Origin: Guptibacillus hwajinpoensis
Lineage (GTDB): Bacteria > Bacillota > Bacilli > Bacillales > Guptibacillaceae
Length of the DNA: 64,000 nucleotides
Direction of reading: 5' to 3'
NCBI RefSeq assembly: GCF_020524165.1
Contig: NZ_JAIVKU010000003.1
Span: 142,135-206,134, forward strand
The stretch's first letter is position 1, and every line of letters starts with the position of its first letter. The position numbers and the translations under genes are program-made. Positions 16,426 to 25,220 of this stretch are shown piece by piece. The notes beneath the pieces are model-generated. The model saw only the letters and a list, made by a program, of their open reading frames with translations, was not told where the DNA came from and made no database searches.

Positions 16426-16503
16426 TACTTACAATTACTTATCTTTAATTAAATATAATTATTAATACTTATTTACTATTGAATATATGCTTATAAAAAC
16501 TTA
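16426..16503. repeat. Phased ACTTA repeats upstream of DeoR gene
   Basis: TACTTA occurs at 16426, 16436 and 16466, with variants TGCTTA at 16488 and AACTTA at 16498. The spacings (10, 30, 22, 10) are near multiples of a helical turn in a very A/T-rich tract. This may be an operator array for the adjacent DeoR-type repressor. Confidence 0.4.
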
Positions 16504-16534
16504 TAATGTAAGTGGTTGGAAAAGAGGTGCACCG

Positions 16535-17296
16535 ATGTATCAAGAAGAAAGAATGCTTGCCATTCTAGATTATTTGAAAGAATATGAACGGATTTCAGTA
16601 GAGCGCATTTGCGAACTATTTCTCGTATCGAGGGATACAGCTAGACGCGATTTAGTGAAGCTTGAAGAAGAAGGAGCAGTCACGAGAACCAGGGGTGGGG
16701 CCGTACTTCCTGAATTACGTCATGAGATCCAGTCCTATCACGATCGGCTGAAAGTGGTTTCCAAAGAAAAACAGCGAATCGGAAAAATGGCATCAAATTA
16801 TATTAGTCCGGGAGACGTTGTCATTCTTGATGCATCTACGACGGTTCAAGCATGCGCCGAATTTCTTGTGGAGAAGCAAGCGACTGTTATTACAAATTCT
16901 ATTCACCAAGCGGACATTCTATCGAATGGAAACCAACTTGATATTCATCTTCTTGGTGGGAAACTAGAGAAGGACCATCGCTTTCTTTATGGATCTGCAG
17001 TTGTCGAAAAAGTAGGCTCTTATAATGCTGACATTGCTTTTATTGGTGTTATTGGCATATCAGATAAAGGATTAACGATTGCTCATGAAGAAGACGGCAT
17101 GGTGAAAAGGAAGATGATTGAACAATCTCAGTATGTGATCGCGCTTGCTGATAATTCGAAATTTTATCGTTCTGAATTTTTTACATTTGCACAACTTGAA
17201 GACATTGATTTGATTATTACGGACAAGCTTCCAGAAGAGAATATACAGACAATGCTTCGCAATCATCAGGTTAAGCTGGTTGTTGCAGAAGAGTAA
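16535..17296 (+). CDS. DeoR-family sugar-metabolism repressor
   Basis: 253 residues: N-terminal HTH (YQEERMLAILDYLKEYERIS, then LVSRDTARRDLVKLEEEGAV) and a C-terminal sugar-phosphate-sensing domain with DASTTVQACAEFL, VITNSIHQADIL, and DIAFIGVIGISDKGLTIAHE. The effector is probably a phosphorylated sugar. AGAGGTG precedes ATG 16535. No sugar operon follows; it is a solitary regulator with a terminator behind it, so its targets must lie elsewhere. Confidence 0.9.
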   Translation: MYQEERMLAILDYLKEYERISVERICELFLVSRDTARRDLVKLEEEGAVTRTRGGAVLPELRHEIQSYHDRLKVVSKEKQRIGKMASNYISPGDVVILDASTTVQACAEFLVEKQATVITNSIHQADILSNGNQLDIHLLGGKLEKDHRFLYGSAVVEKVGSYNADIAFIGVIGISDKGLTIAHEEDGMVKRKMIEQSQYVIALADNSKFYRSEFFTFAQLEDIDLIITDKLPEENIQTMLRNHQVKLVVAEE

Positions 17297-17339
17297 GTTT
17301 TCTGTAATAACTTTAAAATACAGCTTATTTAGATTAAAG

Positions 17340-17384
17340 AAACGGACTGGCGTAACCAATTGGGCGTGACAGTCCGTTTTTTTG
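17340..17384 (+). terminator. Terminator after DeoR gene
   Basis: AAACGGACTG pairs with CAGTCCGTTT across a 20-base loop and is followed by T-rich sequence. Confidence 0.85.
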
Positions 17385-17445
17385 TTTGCAAAAAGGGTAA
17401 CAACTAATAGCGGACAGGCAAAATAATTGGTCTACCCTTTTTCTT

Positions 17446-17480
17446 TTGATAAGATCAACTGTAATGATTATTTTTACATT
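17446..17480 (+). promoter_or_regulatory. Promoter with GTAAT-N7-TTTAC dyad (site A)
   Basis: TTGATA (17446-17451) and TATTTT (17469-17474) are 17 bases apart. The element ACTGTAAT-N7-TTTACATT (17458-17480) covers the -10 box. Three similar elements follow within 2.6 kb; see the finding on this group. Confidence 0.6.
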
Positions 17481-17497
17481 AAAGGAGCGACTAAAAT

Positions 17498-18502
17498 ATG
17501 AAATTAAGTGTACTTGATCAATCGCCTGTTTCAAGAGGCAATACGCCAACTGAAGCACTTAGAGAAACAACGACACTTGCAAAAGAAACAGAAAAGTTAG
17601 GCTATCACCGTTTTTGGGTTTCAGAACACCACAGTACGAAAAGTCTTGCTGGCTCTAGTCCGGAAGTCCTTATTTCGCACCTGGCAGCGAATACGGAGCG
17701 GATGCGGATCGGTTCTGGTGGGGTGTTGCTACCTCATTATAGCCCTTATAAGGTTGCGGAAAACTTCCGTGTGCTTGAGACGTTAAATCCAAACCGCATT
17801 GATATTGGTCTTGGACGTGCTCCAGGAGGGATGCCGAATGTTACAAAGGCCCTAGCAGGGGGTAACAGTATGGGGATGGACAGCTATTTAGAGCAGGTCA
17901 ACGAGCTAGCCGCTTATCTAAAAGGGGAAGACCCTGAGAGAATGAACGTACGTGCAACGCCACTTGGAAGTACGACACCTGAAATGTGGCTGTTAGGTTC
18001 AAGTGGAGCGAGCGGAATGATGGCGGCTCAACGTGGACTTGGATTTACATTTGCCCATTTCATTAACGGTTATGGTGGAACAAATGTGGTTGACAAATAC
18101 CGTTCTCGTTTTGTACCATCTGAATTTAATGAGACGCCTAAAACAAACGTTGCAATCTTTGTTATCTGCGGGGAAACAGAAGAAGAAGCGGAATATCTGG
18201 CCTCAAGTTTGGATTTATCAATCTTATTAATTGAACAAGGAAAATCGGGAGATGGATTTCCTTCACCCGATGAAGCACGTCGCTTTCCTTATACTGTGTT
18301 TGATAAAGAACGGATTCGGGAAAACAGAAAAAGAATGATCGTAGGTAATCCGACTCAGGTGAAACAGCTAATAGAAGAATTAGCCGATCAATACCAAACG
18401 GATGAAGTGATGATTAATACCATTACACATGATTTTCAAGCTCGACTGAAGTCATATGAACTACTTGCAGAAGCATTTCATTTAAATGATAGTGTCTCTT
18501 GA
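17498..18502 (+). CDS. Luciferase-like flavin monooxygenase (LLM class, MsnO8 type)
   Basis: 334-residue TIM-barrel oxidoreductase of the bacterial luciferase-like superfamily. Diagnostic blocks: LSVLDQSPVSRGNTPTEALR at the start, YHRFWVSEHHSTKSLAGSSP, RIGSGGVLLPHYSPYKVAEN, and GLGRAPGGMPNVTKAL. It probably uses reduced FMN to oxygenate or reduce an unknown small molecule. AAGGAGCG precedes the ATG. It is the first of four genes sharing an upstream dyad, so its control is probably stress-linked with the nitroreductase at 20102. Confidence 0.9.
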   Translation: MKLSVLDQSPVSRGNTPTEALRETTTLAKETEKLGYHRFWVSEHHSTKSLAGSSPEVLISHLAANTERMRIGSGGVLLPHYSPYKVAENFRVLETLNPNRIDIGLGRAPGGMPNVTKALAGGNSMGMDSYLEQVNELAAYLKGEDPERMNVRATPLGSTTPEMWLLGSSGASGMMAAQRGLGFTFAHFINGYGGTNVVDKYRSRFVPSEFNETPKTNVAIFVICGETEEEAEYLASSLDLSILLIEQGKSGDGFPSPDEARRFPYTVFDKERIRENRKRMIVGNPTQVKQLIEELADQYQTDEVMINTITHDFQARLKSYELLAEAFHLNDSVS

Positions 18503-18533
18503 CAAAATGAACTGTAATATTTAAAATTACACT
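18499..18533 (+). promoter_or_regulatory. Promoter with ACTGTAAT-N7-ATTACACT dyad (site B)
   Basis: TTGACA (18499-18504) and TAAAAT (18522-18527) are 17 bases apart. The best-conserved copy of the dyad (18511-18533) spans spacer and -10, the classic place for repression. Confidence 0.7.
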
Positions 18534-18584
18534 ATACCTTGACTCAGTTGGAACACAAACTAGTCTTCCAAATAAGGAGGTAAA

Positions 18585-18938
18585 ATGATGATGAATCAAC
18601 TACATCAACAAGAACAATACCAAAAAGGTGATTGGGTAAAAGGAAAATCTGTCCATGATGAACTGATTCATGGCTACGTTGAATCTGTTAATAATTATCT
18701 TGGAACGATTAAAGTATTCGTTCTAGAATGTGATAACCCAGAAACTGTTGGAAAAGTAATTGAAACTTTCCAGAATCGTATTTCTCAGCTGGAAGAACCT
18801 AATTTTGAGCAGGATGAATCCTTCTTGCTAAATCTTATTGAAGTTGCCTTGATCACAAAAGACAAAGAATGGTTCATGGAACTTTCGGCACAGCTAAAAG
18901 AACTTCGAAATGAGTCGGAGGAAGTAGTTCCCTGTTAA
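18585..18938 (+). CDS. Small acidic protein with IDEAL-like C-terminal motif
   Basis: 117 residues at most; the start is one of three consecutive ATGs, with AAGGAGG best placed for 18588. The N-terminus (KGDWVKGKSVHDELIHGYVE) and the C-terminal helix LIEVALITKDKEWFMELSAQ resemble the IDEAL motif of small Bacillus proteins. No catalytic motif. Function unknown. Its promoter carries the shared dyad, so it responds together with the flavin enzymes around it. Confidence 0.65.
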   Translation: MMMNQLHQQEQYQKGDWVKGKSVHDELIHGYVESVNNYLGTIKVFVLECDNPETVGKVIETFQNRISQLEEPNFEQDESFLLNLIEVALITKDKEWFMELSAQLKELRNESEEVVPC

Positions 18939-19008
18939 AATTTTCTTGCCAGCAATAAATGAAATACGATAGGATGGAAGTGGAAGAAAGTGTTGGGAGG
19001 CGCTGCAA

Positions 19009-19425
19009 TTGAATAGTGATTTTACTCTCGCCGTACACAGTCTGGCTTTACTCGCAATTAAGCCAGGGCAGATGGCAACAAGTGATTACCTTGCCGGAAG
19101 TGCTTCGGTCCATCCCGTTCGTATGAGAAAAATTCTTAGTTTACTCAAGAAAAACGGTTATATCGTTTCAAAAGAAGGGGCTGGTGGCGGTTTTACGTTA
19201 TCTTGCCAAGTGGAAGAAGTAACGCTTGATAAGATCTATAACCTAACGTCTATTGGCGCACTTCAACCAAGGTGCCCTGATTCAAATCAGTATTGCCTTG
19301 TTGGAGCGAACTTGGCAAATGTACTTGGCGATATTTTTACAGATGCTGAGAATCACTTAACAGCATTCTTGAAACAATATACGATCCGTGATATTATTCA
19401 AAGCCTGAAGCAAAAACAATTATAA
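19009..19425 (+). CDS. Rrf2-family transcriptional regulator
   Basis: 138-residue Rrf2 winged-helix regulator: SDFTLAVHSLALLAIKPGQM, the recognition region HPVRMRKILSLLKKNGYIVS, the wing KEGAGGGFTLS, and a cysteine pair in the sensor loop (CPDSNQYC, about residues 85 and 92). There is no third Cys as in Fe-S binding IscR/NsrR, so a thiol-based redox switch is more likely. It uses a TTG start 8 bases after GGGAGG. It sits in the middle of four promoters with a common dyad and is the obvious candidate to bind them, although no copy precedes its own gene. Confidence 0.9.
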   Translation: MNSDFTLAVHSLALLAIKPGQMATSDYLAGSASVHPVRMRKILSLLKKNGYIVSKEGAGGGFTLSCQVEEVTLDKIYNLTSIGALQPRCPDSNQYCLVGANLANVLGDIFTDAENHLTAFLKQYTIRDIIQSLKQKQL

Positions 19426-19449
19426 ACGATTGTTTTTGTTTTATGTTCT

Positions 19450-19473
19450 AACTGTAATAAAAAATATTTCAAT
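19450..19473 (+). promoter_or_regulatory. ACTGTAAT-N7-ATTTC element (site C)
   Basis: The left half is identical to the other three sites, the right half is degenerate. It lies 23 bases before the cyclic-nucleotide-binding-like gene. Confidence 0.5.
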
Positions 19474-19495
19474 AACCTATTGGGGGTGAGCAGAC

Positions 19496-19993
19496 ATGAG
19501 TACTAGTCTGGTGGCAAAAAACGAAAGTAAGTTTAATATGAAAGATTGGAATCGATTAGAAAGATCTGGTCAGTTAATTAAACGTAACAAAGGTAGGTTT
19601 TTGATAAAACCAGAGCATACGAATCGTGACGTTTACATCATTAGAAGTGGAAGCATCGCCATTTATCATGCTGATAATATGGAAGAACCGCTTGCCGTTC
19701 TTACGGCCCAAGATGTTTTAGGAAACCGCTCGATTTTTGTACATCAAAATTTGTATGCTAAAACGGTAACTGATGTTGAGCTCATTCAATTAGATCAAAC
19801 GTCCTACCGAGCACTTTATCTAGCGTACCCTGAATTAGCAATTAAGTTAACTGCTGAATTGTCTAAGCTTAAACTAACCCTTGATTTCCCAGAACGAAAA
19901 GCACCTTCATTTATCCAACAGGTGAAGAGCGGGGTTCAAAGCTGGGTAAATAAAAACAATGGCAAGAAGGGTAGATACTGCCACAACTGCTAA
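19496..19993 (+). CDS. Cyclic-nucleotide-binding-fold protein without HTH
   Basis: 165 residues. A cNMP-binding (CRP-like) beta-barrel spans about 20-125: DVYIIRSGSIAIYHADNMEE, LTAQDVLGNRSIF, and the end strand TVTDVELIQLDQTSYRALYL. The usual DNA-binding helix-turn-helix is missing. The C-terminus is basic and ends in CHNC, a possible metal or redox pair. The phosphate-binding Arg motif of true cAMP receptors is not evident. It is likely an allosteric or adaptor protein, not a classic CRP. GGGGGTGAG precedes the ATG and the dyad group links it to redox stress. Confidence 0.75.
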   Translation: MSTSLVAKNESKFNMKDWNRLERSGQLIKRNKGRFLIKPEHTNRDVYIIRSGSIAIYHADNMEEPLAVLTAQDVLGNRSIFVHQNLYAKTVTDVELIQLDQTSYRALYLAYPELAIKLTAELSKLKLTLDFPERKAPSFIQQVKSGVQSWVNKNNGKKGRYCHNC

Positions 19994-20009
19994 TAAATTT
20001 CTGTTTTCT

Positions 20010-20038
20010 AACTGTAATTAATTGTGTTACTGTATAAT
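20010..20038 (+). promoter_or_regulatory. ACTGTAAT-N7-GTTACTGT element with -10 box (site D)
   Basis: The dyad (20011-20033) runs directly into TATAAT (20033-20038), in front of the nitroreductase gene. Confidence 0.6.
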
Positions 20039-20101
20039 TGATGAAGTAAGATACGAATAACATAGAGAGAAATTTTGATGGATTAAAAGGAGAGAAATGA
20101 A

Positions 20102-20737
20102 ATGTCTGTAAGTGTTCAAGAAAATCAGAGTGTTTTAGATGTAATGAAAGATCGTCATTCTGTTAGAAAGTTTGAAAAAGGCGTTAAAATCCCTGAAGTT
20201 GAGATGAATGAAATTCTAAATGCAACAATCGAAGCTCCTTCTTCATGGAATCTACAGCATTGGAAGTTTCTTGTCATTGAAAGTGACGAGCAGAAAGAAA
20301 AGCTTCTTCCAATTGCCTTTAACCAACAACAAATTGTGGATAGCTCAGCTACCATTGTTATCCTTGGTGACATGGAAGCTAACTTACATGCGGAAGAAAT
20401 ATACGGACAAGCTGTCGAATTAGGCTTTATGGACAATGCGGTTAAAGAAACGCTTGTTGGTCAAATTAATGGTGCATATGAACGTGAAGGTTTTGCGTTA
20501 AGTGAAGCGATTAAAAATAGTTCATTGGCGGCGATGCAGCTGATGCTTGCTGCAAAAGCAAAAGGCTATGACACCGTTGCAATGGGTGGATTTAATCCGG
20601 TTGCACTTGTTGATGAGTTCAACATTCCTACACGCTATGTTCCTACAATGCTTATTTCTGTAGGTAAAGCGGCTGTTGAAGCATATGGAACAGCACGTTT
20701 CCCACTTGAGCGCGTCGTTATAAAAGAAAGTTTCTAA
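20102..20737 (+). CDS. Nitroreductase-family FMN oxidoreductase
   Basis: 211 residues. Nitroreductase fold with the FMN-binding N-terminus DRHSVRKFEKGVKIPEVEMN, the segment ATIEAPSSWNLQHWKFLVIE, and the glycine-rich GYDTVAMGGFNP near the C-terminal end. It resembles B. subtilis YdgI/YodC types that reduce quinones or nitro compounds with NAD(P)H. AAGGAGAG precedes the ATG and a terminator follows. With the luciferase-like enzyme it suggests a flavin-based detoxification group under one regulator. Confidence 0.93.
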   Translation: MSVSVQENQSVLDVMKDRHSVRKFEKGVKIPEVEMNEILNATIEAPSSWNLQHWKFLVIESDEQKEKLLPIAFNQQQIVDSSATIVILGDMEANLHAEEIYGQAVELGFMDNAVKETLVGQINGAYEREGFALSEAIKNSSLAAMQLMLAAKAKGYDTVAMGGFNPVALVDEFNIPTRYVPTMLISVGKAAVEAYGTARFPLERVVIKESF

Positions 20738-20749
20738 GTATAGATTTAG

Positions 20750-20779
20750 AAAAAGGAAGGGCAGTGGCCCTTCCTTTTT
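20750..20779 (+). terminator. Terminator after nitroreductase gene
   Basis: AAAAAGGAAGGG pairs with CCCTTCCTTTTT over a short loop. Confidence 0.88.
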
Positions 20780-20894
20780 CTATTGGGAACTCTTATATCA
20801 TCAAATAAAAAGGATTCATCTAAAATACGAATCAAAATTCATGGTTTTACAGGTGAAGACGGTATACTAGAAAGAGAGAATAAGGGGGGATAAA

Positions 20895-22649
20895 ATGGCA
20901 CAGGCAGCCGAACAAGAGAAAAAGATGAACTGGCGTGGGTTATTTAAGTTAATTCGAGATACAAACCCGTCGAAACTTCTCGTAGCTGTAGCTATTGCAA
21001 TGAGTATGATTGGAACAATCGCTGGTTTAATTGTTCCATTTTTCACAAAAAATTTAGTGGATCAGCTTTCAGATAGCACCCTTTCGTCAGGGGTTATCAC
21101 GTTATTAATCGCTGCTTTTATCGTTCAAGCGATCTTTTCGGGGTTATCCATGTATTTGCTTTTATATATAGGCGAAACGGTTGTCGCTCGTTTAAGAGAG
21201 CGATTAATGAAGAAAGTACTTTCTCTTCAAATTCCGTACTTTGATCATAATCGTGTGGGAGATACGACAAGCCGAATCGTCAATGATACAGGAGTTATAA
21301 AGGATCTCGTATCAAATCATTTGATTAGTTTATTAACGAGCACGCTTTCCATTGTCGGATCAATAGGAATATTACTCTATTTAGATTGGAAATTAACGGC
21401 GATCTTACTTGCAGTGGTGCCAATTATGATGATTGGCATCCGCTTTATTGGAAAACGAATGTATAAAGTATCAAAAGGTTTGCAGGAAGAAACGGCTAAA
21501 TTTACTGCAACGATTACCCAGGTGTTATCAGAAGTTCGTCTCGTCAAATTCTCAATGGCTGAGAATGTAGAAGAGGAAAATGGAAAGAACGGTATTAAAA
21601 ATGTTTTTAGCTATAGTATGAAGGAAGCGAAAATCTATGCGCTTCTCATGCCTCTCATGACACTACTGTTGATGGGGGTGCTTGTCATTATTGTGGGGTA
21701 TGGTGGCGTTCGCGTGTCGACTGGCGAATTAACGGCAGGAGAACTCGTTGCTTTTCTGTTATACCTGTTTCAGATCATTATTCCGTTTAGTTCGATGGCG
21801 CGTTTCCTAACAGCTATCCAAAAAGCAATGGGCGCTACAGAACGACTCCAGTTCTTACTTGATCATGATAGTGAAGACCGTCTAAAAGGGGAAGAAGTGG
21901 AAAATCCGGCCCAAGTCCTTTCGTTTAAGGATGTTCAATTTTCATATGGGAAGGAAATGGTATTGAAAAAAGCTTCTTTTGAAGTACCACCAGGGAAGGT
22001 GACGGCGATTGTTGGTCCTAGCGGTAGCGGAAAAACAACGACTTTTTCTATGATTGAACGCTTCTATCAACCACAGGAGGGTGAAATTAAACTAGGAGAT
22101 AAAGAGATCACTTGTTTTTCACTTGTGTCCTGGCGGAAGCAAATCGGCTATGTGTCACAGGAGAGTCCACTCATAGCCGGGACCATTAAAGAAAATATTG
22201 TATATGGATTAGAAGAAGAAGTTTCGGATCAAGATATAGAAGCGGCAGCCAGACAAGCCTATGCCCTGCCTTTCATTCAGGATCTTCCGAATGGACTTAA
22301 TACTGAAATTGGAGAAAGAGGAATCAAGCTTTCAGGGGGGCAACGGCAGCGAATTGCGATTGCTCGCGCGATTGTACGAAATCCATCGATTCTTTTGTTA
22401 GACGAGGCGACGTCGAGTCTTGATAGTACGTCAGAAGGTCAGGTACAACGTGCTTTGAACAATTTAATGAAAGATCGAACGACAATTGTCATTGCTCATC
22501 GTCTGTCTACGGTTGTGCATGCAGATCAAATATTGGTTATGGAAAATGGAAGGGTATCTGCACAAGGGACTCATGAAGAATTGTTTATGAAAAGCGATCT
22601 CTATAAGGAACTTGCGCAACAACAGTTTCAAATGGAAGAAAGCTCATAA
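20895..22649 (+). CDS. BmrA/LmrA-like multidrug ABC half-transporter
   Basis: 584 residues. A six-helix membrane domain (about 25-320) is fused to an ATPase (about 340-575) with Walker [12 protein letters not shown]-loop [11 protein letters not shown], signature [14 protein letters not shown], Walker [14 protein letters not shown] and H-loop IAHRLSTV. It works as a homodimeric exporter of hydrophobic drugs or lipids. Length and layout match B. subtilis BmrA (589 residues). AAGGGGGG precedes the ATG. It is monocistronic, with no adjacent regulator. Confidence 0.92.
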   Translation: MAQAAEQEKKMNWRGLFKLIRDTNPSKLLVAVAIAMSMIGTIAGLIVPFFTKNLVDQLSDSTLSSGVITLLIAAFIVQAIFSGLSMYLLLYIGETVVARLRERLMKKVLSLQIPYFDHNRVGDTTSRIVNDTGVIKDLVSNHLISLLTSTLSIVGSIGILLYLDWKLTAILLAVVPIMMIGIRFIGKRMYKVSKGLQEETAKFTATITQVLSEVRLVKFSMAENVEEENGKNGIKNVFSYSMKEAKIYALLMPLMTLLLMGVLVIIVGYGGVRVSTGELTAGELVAFLLYLFQIIIPFSSMARFLTAIQKAMGATERLQFLLDHDSEDRLKGEEVENPAQVLSFKDVQFSYGKEMVLKKASFEVPPGKVTAIVGPSGSGKTTTFSMIERFYQPQEGEIKLGDKEITCFSLVSWRKQIGYVSQESPLIAGTIKENIVYGLEEEVSDQDIEAAARQAYALPFIQDLPNGLNTEIGERGIKLSGGQRQRIAIARAIVRNPSILLLDEATSSLDSTSEGQVQRALNNLMKDRTTIVIAHRLSTVVHADQILVMENGRVSAQGTHEELFMKSDLYKELAQQQFQMEESS

Positions 22650-22653
22650 GAAA

Positions 22654-22679
22654 AGGTGTCGGGGAGTGACCCGACACCT
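22654..22679. terminator. Convergent hairpin between ABC and AGCS genes
   Basis: AGGTGTCGGG pairs with CCCGACACCT. There is no T-run on the + strand and a weak one on the minus strand, so termination efficiency is uncertain. Confidence 0.6.
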
Positions 22680-22688
22680 ACACGTTAG

Positions 22689-24041
22689 TTAATTTGAAAC
22701 GCCTGTGGAATGCGCCTCGCGTTTTTCTTCTTTTACTTTCTCAAGGAAACGTTTTGTCTCAGCAACCACAACTCCAGATAGACCGAGTAGGCCGATTAAG
22801 TTTGGTAGTGCCATTAAGCCATTGAAGATATCTGCAAGTAACCAAACAACGTTTAGTTTTAACGTTGTTCCTACAAAAACGGCTAATACGAAAACGAAGC
22901 GGTAATATTTGATCGATGCGTCTCCAAACAGATAAGAGAAACACTTTTCTCCATAATACGACCAGCCAAGAACAGTAGAATAAGCAAAAAGAATAAGGCC
23001 AATCGTCACAATGAGTGCGCCAGGAACGCCAAGGAACTTTTCAAATGTTGCGGTAGTTAAAGCCGCACCATTCAAGTCGCCTCCGTAAAGGTCTCCCATA
23101 ACGAGCGCAATGCCAGTAATTGAACAGACAACAATCGTATCAATGAAGACTTGGGTCATCGATACAAGAGCCTGACGTCCTGGATAATCGGTTTTCGCAG
23201 CTGCAGCAGCAATTGGAGCGGAACCAAGTCCGGCTTCATTCGAGAATACACCACGCGCAACACCGTAACGAATAACGGCACCAATCGCACCACCAGCAGC
23301 TGCTTCACCTGTAAAGGCATCTGAGAAAATAAGCGATACAGCAGCAGGCACAAGATCAAGGTTCATGAAAATAACGACTAATCCCCCGATAACATAAAAT
23401 AAGGCCATTACAGGAACGAAGTAAGCTGTTACTTTACCAATGCTTTTAATCCCACCAAGAATAACCATTCCAGTGAAAAGCATGAGAATCAGACCCGTAA
23501 TCCATGGGGCAATTCCAAAAGTAGCGACTGCATCAGCAACTGAGTTTGATTGCACCATATTTCCGATCCCAAATGCAGCAAATGCACCAAAGAATGCAAA
23601 GATCATACCAAGCCACTTCATATTAAGGCCTTTATCAAGGTAGTACATCGGTCCACCTGACATTTCACCGTTTGCGTTCACCGAACGGTATTTAACTGCG
23701 AGAATGGCTTCTGCATATTTTGTGGCCATGCCAAAGAGCGCGCTGATCCACATCCAAAGAACGGCACCAGGTCCCCCCACAAAAACCGCTGTTGCAACAC
23801 CGGCGATATTCCCTGTTCCGATTGTTGCAGCGAGAGCAGTCATTAACGCCTGGAAGTGAGAAATATCACCTTCAGATGTTTTGTCTTGCTTCTTCGTGAA
23901 GGCTTGCTTCAACGCATATGGAAGCATGGTGAATTGGAGAAAACCAAGACGGATTGTGAGGTAAATACCCGTTCCAACGAGCAGGACGAGCAGAGGCCAC
24001 CCCCATACAAATCCACTAATACTACTTAATGCTGCTTCCAA
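22689..24041 (-). CDS. AGCS-family sodium:amino acid (alanine/glycine) symporter
   Basis: 450-residue alanine-or-glycine:cation symporter with about ten helices. Family signatures: ALAATIGTGNIAGVATAVFV, GGPGAVLWMWISALFGMATK, GGPMYYLDKGLNMKW and GVARGVFSNEAGLGSAPIAA. It uses a TTG start 9 bases after AAGGAGGAG. It takes up alanine or glycine using sodium. A second, divergent AGCS paralogue lies at 31539. Sodium coupling is common in salt- or alkali-adapted bacilli. Confidence 0.94.
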   Translation of the reverse strand: MEAALSSISGFVWGWPLLVLLVGTGIYLTIRLGFLQFTMLPYALKQAFTKKQDKTSEGDISHFQALMTALAATIGTGNIAGVATAVFVGGPGAVLWMWISALFGMATKYAEAILAVKYRSVNANGEMSGGPMYYLDKGLNMKWLGMIFAFFGAFAAFGIGNMVQSNSVADAVATFGIAPWITGLILMLFTGMVILGGIKSIGKVTAYFVPVMALFYVIGGLVVIFMNLDLVPAAVSLIFSDAFTGEAAAGGAIGAVIRYGVARGVFSNEAGLGSAPIAAAAAKTDYPGRQALVSMTQVFIDTIVVCSITGIALVMGDLYGGDLNGAALTTATFEKFLGVPGALIVTIGLILFAYSTVLGWSYYGEKCFSYLFGDASIKYYRFVFVLAVFVGTTLKLNVVWLLADIFNGLMALPNLIGLLGLSGVVVAETKRFLEKVKEEKREAHSTGVSN

Positions 24042-24237
24042 TAAGAACTCCTCCTTTTATGTATGTTAATACTAAATATTCTAACAAATTACCACAATAA
24101 CCTTTATAATACAAAATAAATTTTTCATAAAATTGTCGAATGATAGAAAATAGCGCTTTCTAATGTGGGTTAGTGCACTTTGTTCGATTAAAATAAATTT
24201 CTTTTGTATGGTAGAGAAAGGAGAGGAGGAATAGGAT

Positions 24238-25005
24238 ATGAAGTACTTTGATCTATCAAACAAGGTAGCTGTCGTAACGGGAGGCGGAAGAGGGATTGGA
24301 AAAGCAATCGCTCATGCTCTCTCAGAAGCTGGTGCTAAAGTGGCCCTAGTAGGGCGAACATTTACGGTACTGAATGAAACCGCAACAGAAATAAGCAAAG
24401 AAACGGATGGAGAAGTTCTTCCATTTTCTTGTGACGTTACAAAGGAAGAGAGTATCAAAGAATTAGTAACGGAAATCCACAAGAAGCTAGGTTCAATTAC
24501 CATTCTCATTAACAATGCCGGGAAAACGGTGCGGAAATCTATCGAGGAATTGGAACCAGGTGAATGGGATGACGTCATGGAAACCAATGTGAAATCTGTT
24601 TATATGATGACAAGAGCTGTTCTTTCTGATTTAAAAGAACAACAGGGGTCACGGATCATTAACATCGCATCCATGGCTAGTGAAGTTGGTCTGCCATTCT
24701 CAACACCTTATGGTCCAAGTAAAGCGGCAGTTGTACAATTGTCAAAGCAGCTTGCACAAGAGCTCTCTCCGCTTGGCATTACCGTGAATGCGATTAGCCC
24801 TGGGTTCATAAAAACACCATTTAACGAAAAAGCGCTCGAGAATCCGATACTTATTAATAAAATAAACGGAAGTAATCCGATGCACCGTATTGGTCAGTTG
24901 GAAGAGCTAATTCCTGCTGTTCTTTATCTTGCCTCACCGTATTCTAGCTATACGACAGGTCAGAACCTTGTCATTGATGGTGGGACGACTTCACACGCCT
25001 TTTAG
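24238..25005 (+). CDS. Short-chain dehydrogenase/reductase (gluconate 5-dehydrogenase-like)
   Basis: 255-residue classical SDR: NAD(P)-binding TGGGRGIGKA, NNAG at about 91-94, catalytic Ser in IASMAS, the YGPSKAAV catalytic Tyr-Lys pair near 157-161, and the PGFIKTPF loop. The acidic residue expected after strand 2 for NAD is replaced by GRT, favouring NADP(H). The substrate is unknown; overall likeness is to gluconate 5-dehydrogenase or 3-oxoacyl reductases. GAGGAGGAA precedes the ATG. It has no operon partner. Confidence 0.88.
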   Translation: MKYFDLSNKVAVVTGGGRGIGKAIAHALSEAGAKVALVGRTFTVLNETATEISKETDGEVLPFSCDVTKEESIKELVTEIHKKLGSITILINNAGKTVRKSIEELEPGEWDDVMETNVKSVYMMTRAVLSDLKEQQGSRIINIASMASEVGLPFSTPYGPSKAAVVQLSKQLAQELSPLGITVNAISPGFIKTPFNEKALENPILINKINGSNPMHRIGQLEELIPAVLYLASPYSSYTTGQNLVIDGGTTSHAF

Positions 25006-25013
25006 ATGTGGGC

Positions 25014-25042
25014 TTGAAAGAAGTGACGTCATCCCTTATAAT
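25014..25042 (+). promoter_or_regulatory. Strong sigma-A promoter of the attenuator leader
   Basis: TTGAAA (25014-25019) and TATAAT (25037-25042) with an ideal 17-base spacer. Transcription should begin near 25048 and run through the leader towards the MutS2-like gene. Confidence 0.8.
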
Positions 25043-25076
25043 ATATTTAACCTGAAAAGAAAAAGGGGAAAAGTTT

Positions 25077-25100
25077 ATGTTATCGGTGATTCTTAACTAA
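25077..25100 (+). CDS. Leader peptide MLSVILN
   Basis: A 7-codon ORF with a good ribosome site (GGGGA, 7 bases before ATG). Its last four codons, including the stop, form the left arm of stem P1. Length, position and pairing match leader peptides of ribosome-mediated attenuators. Confidence 0.6.
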   Translation: MLSVILN

Positions 25101-25220
25101 CGTAATTTTATAGACAGTTTGGTTTTTAAAGGCGCATAGATACTATGCTTATTTAAATCTGCCTTCTGTCAAATTAGTTAAGAACACAGATTAAGCTCAT
25201 GAATGTTGACGACCATTCCA

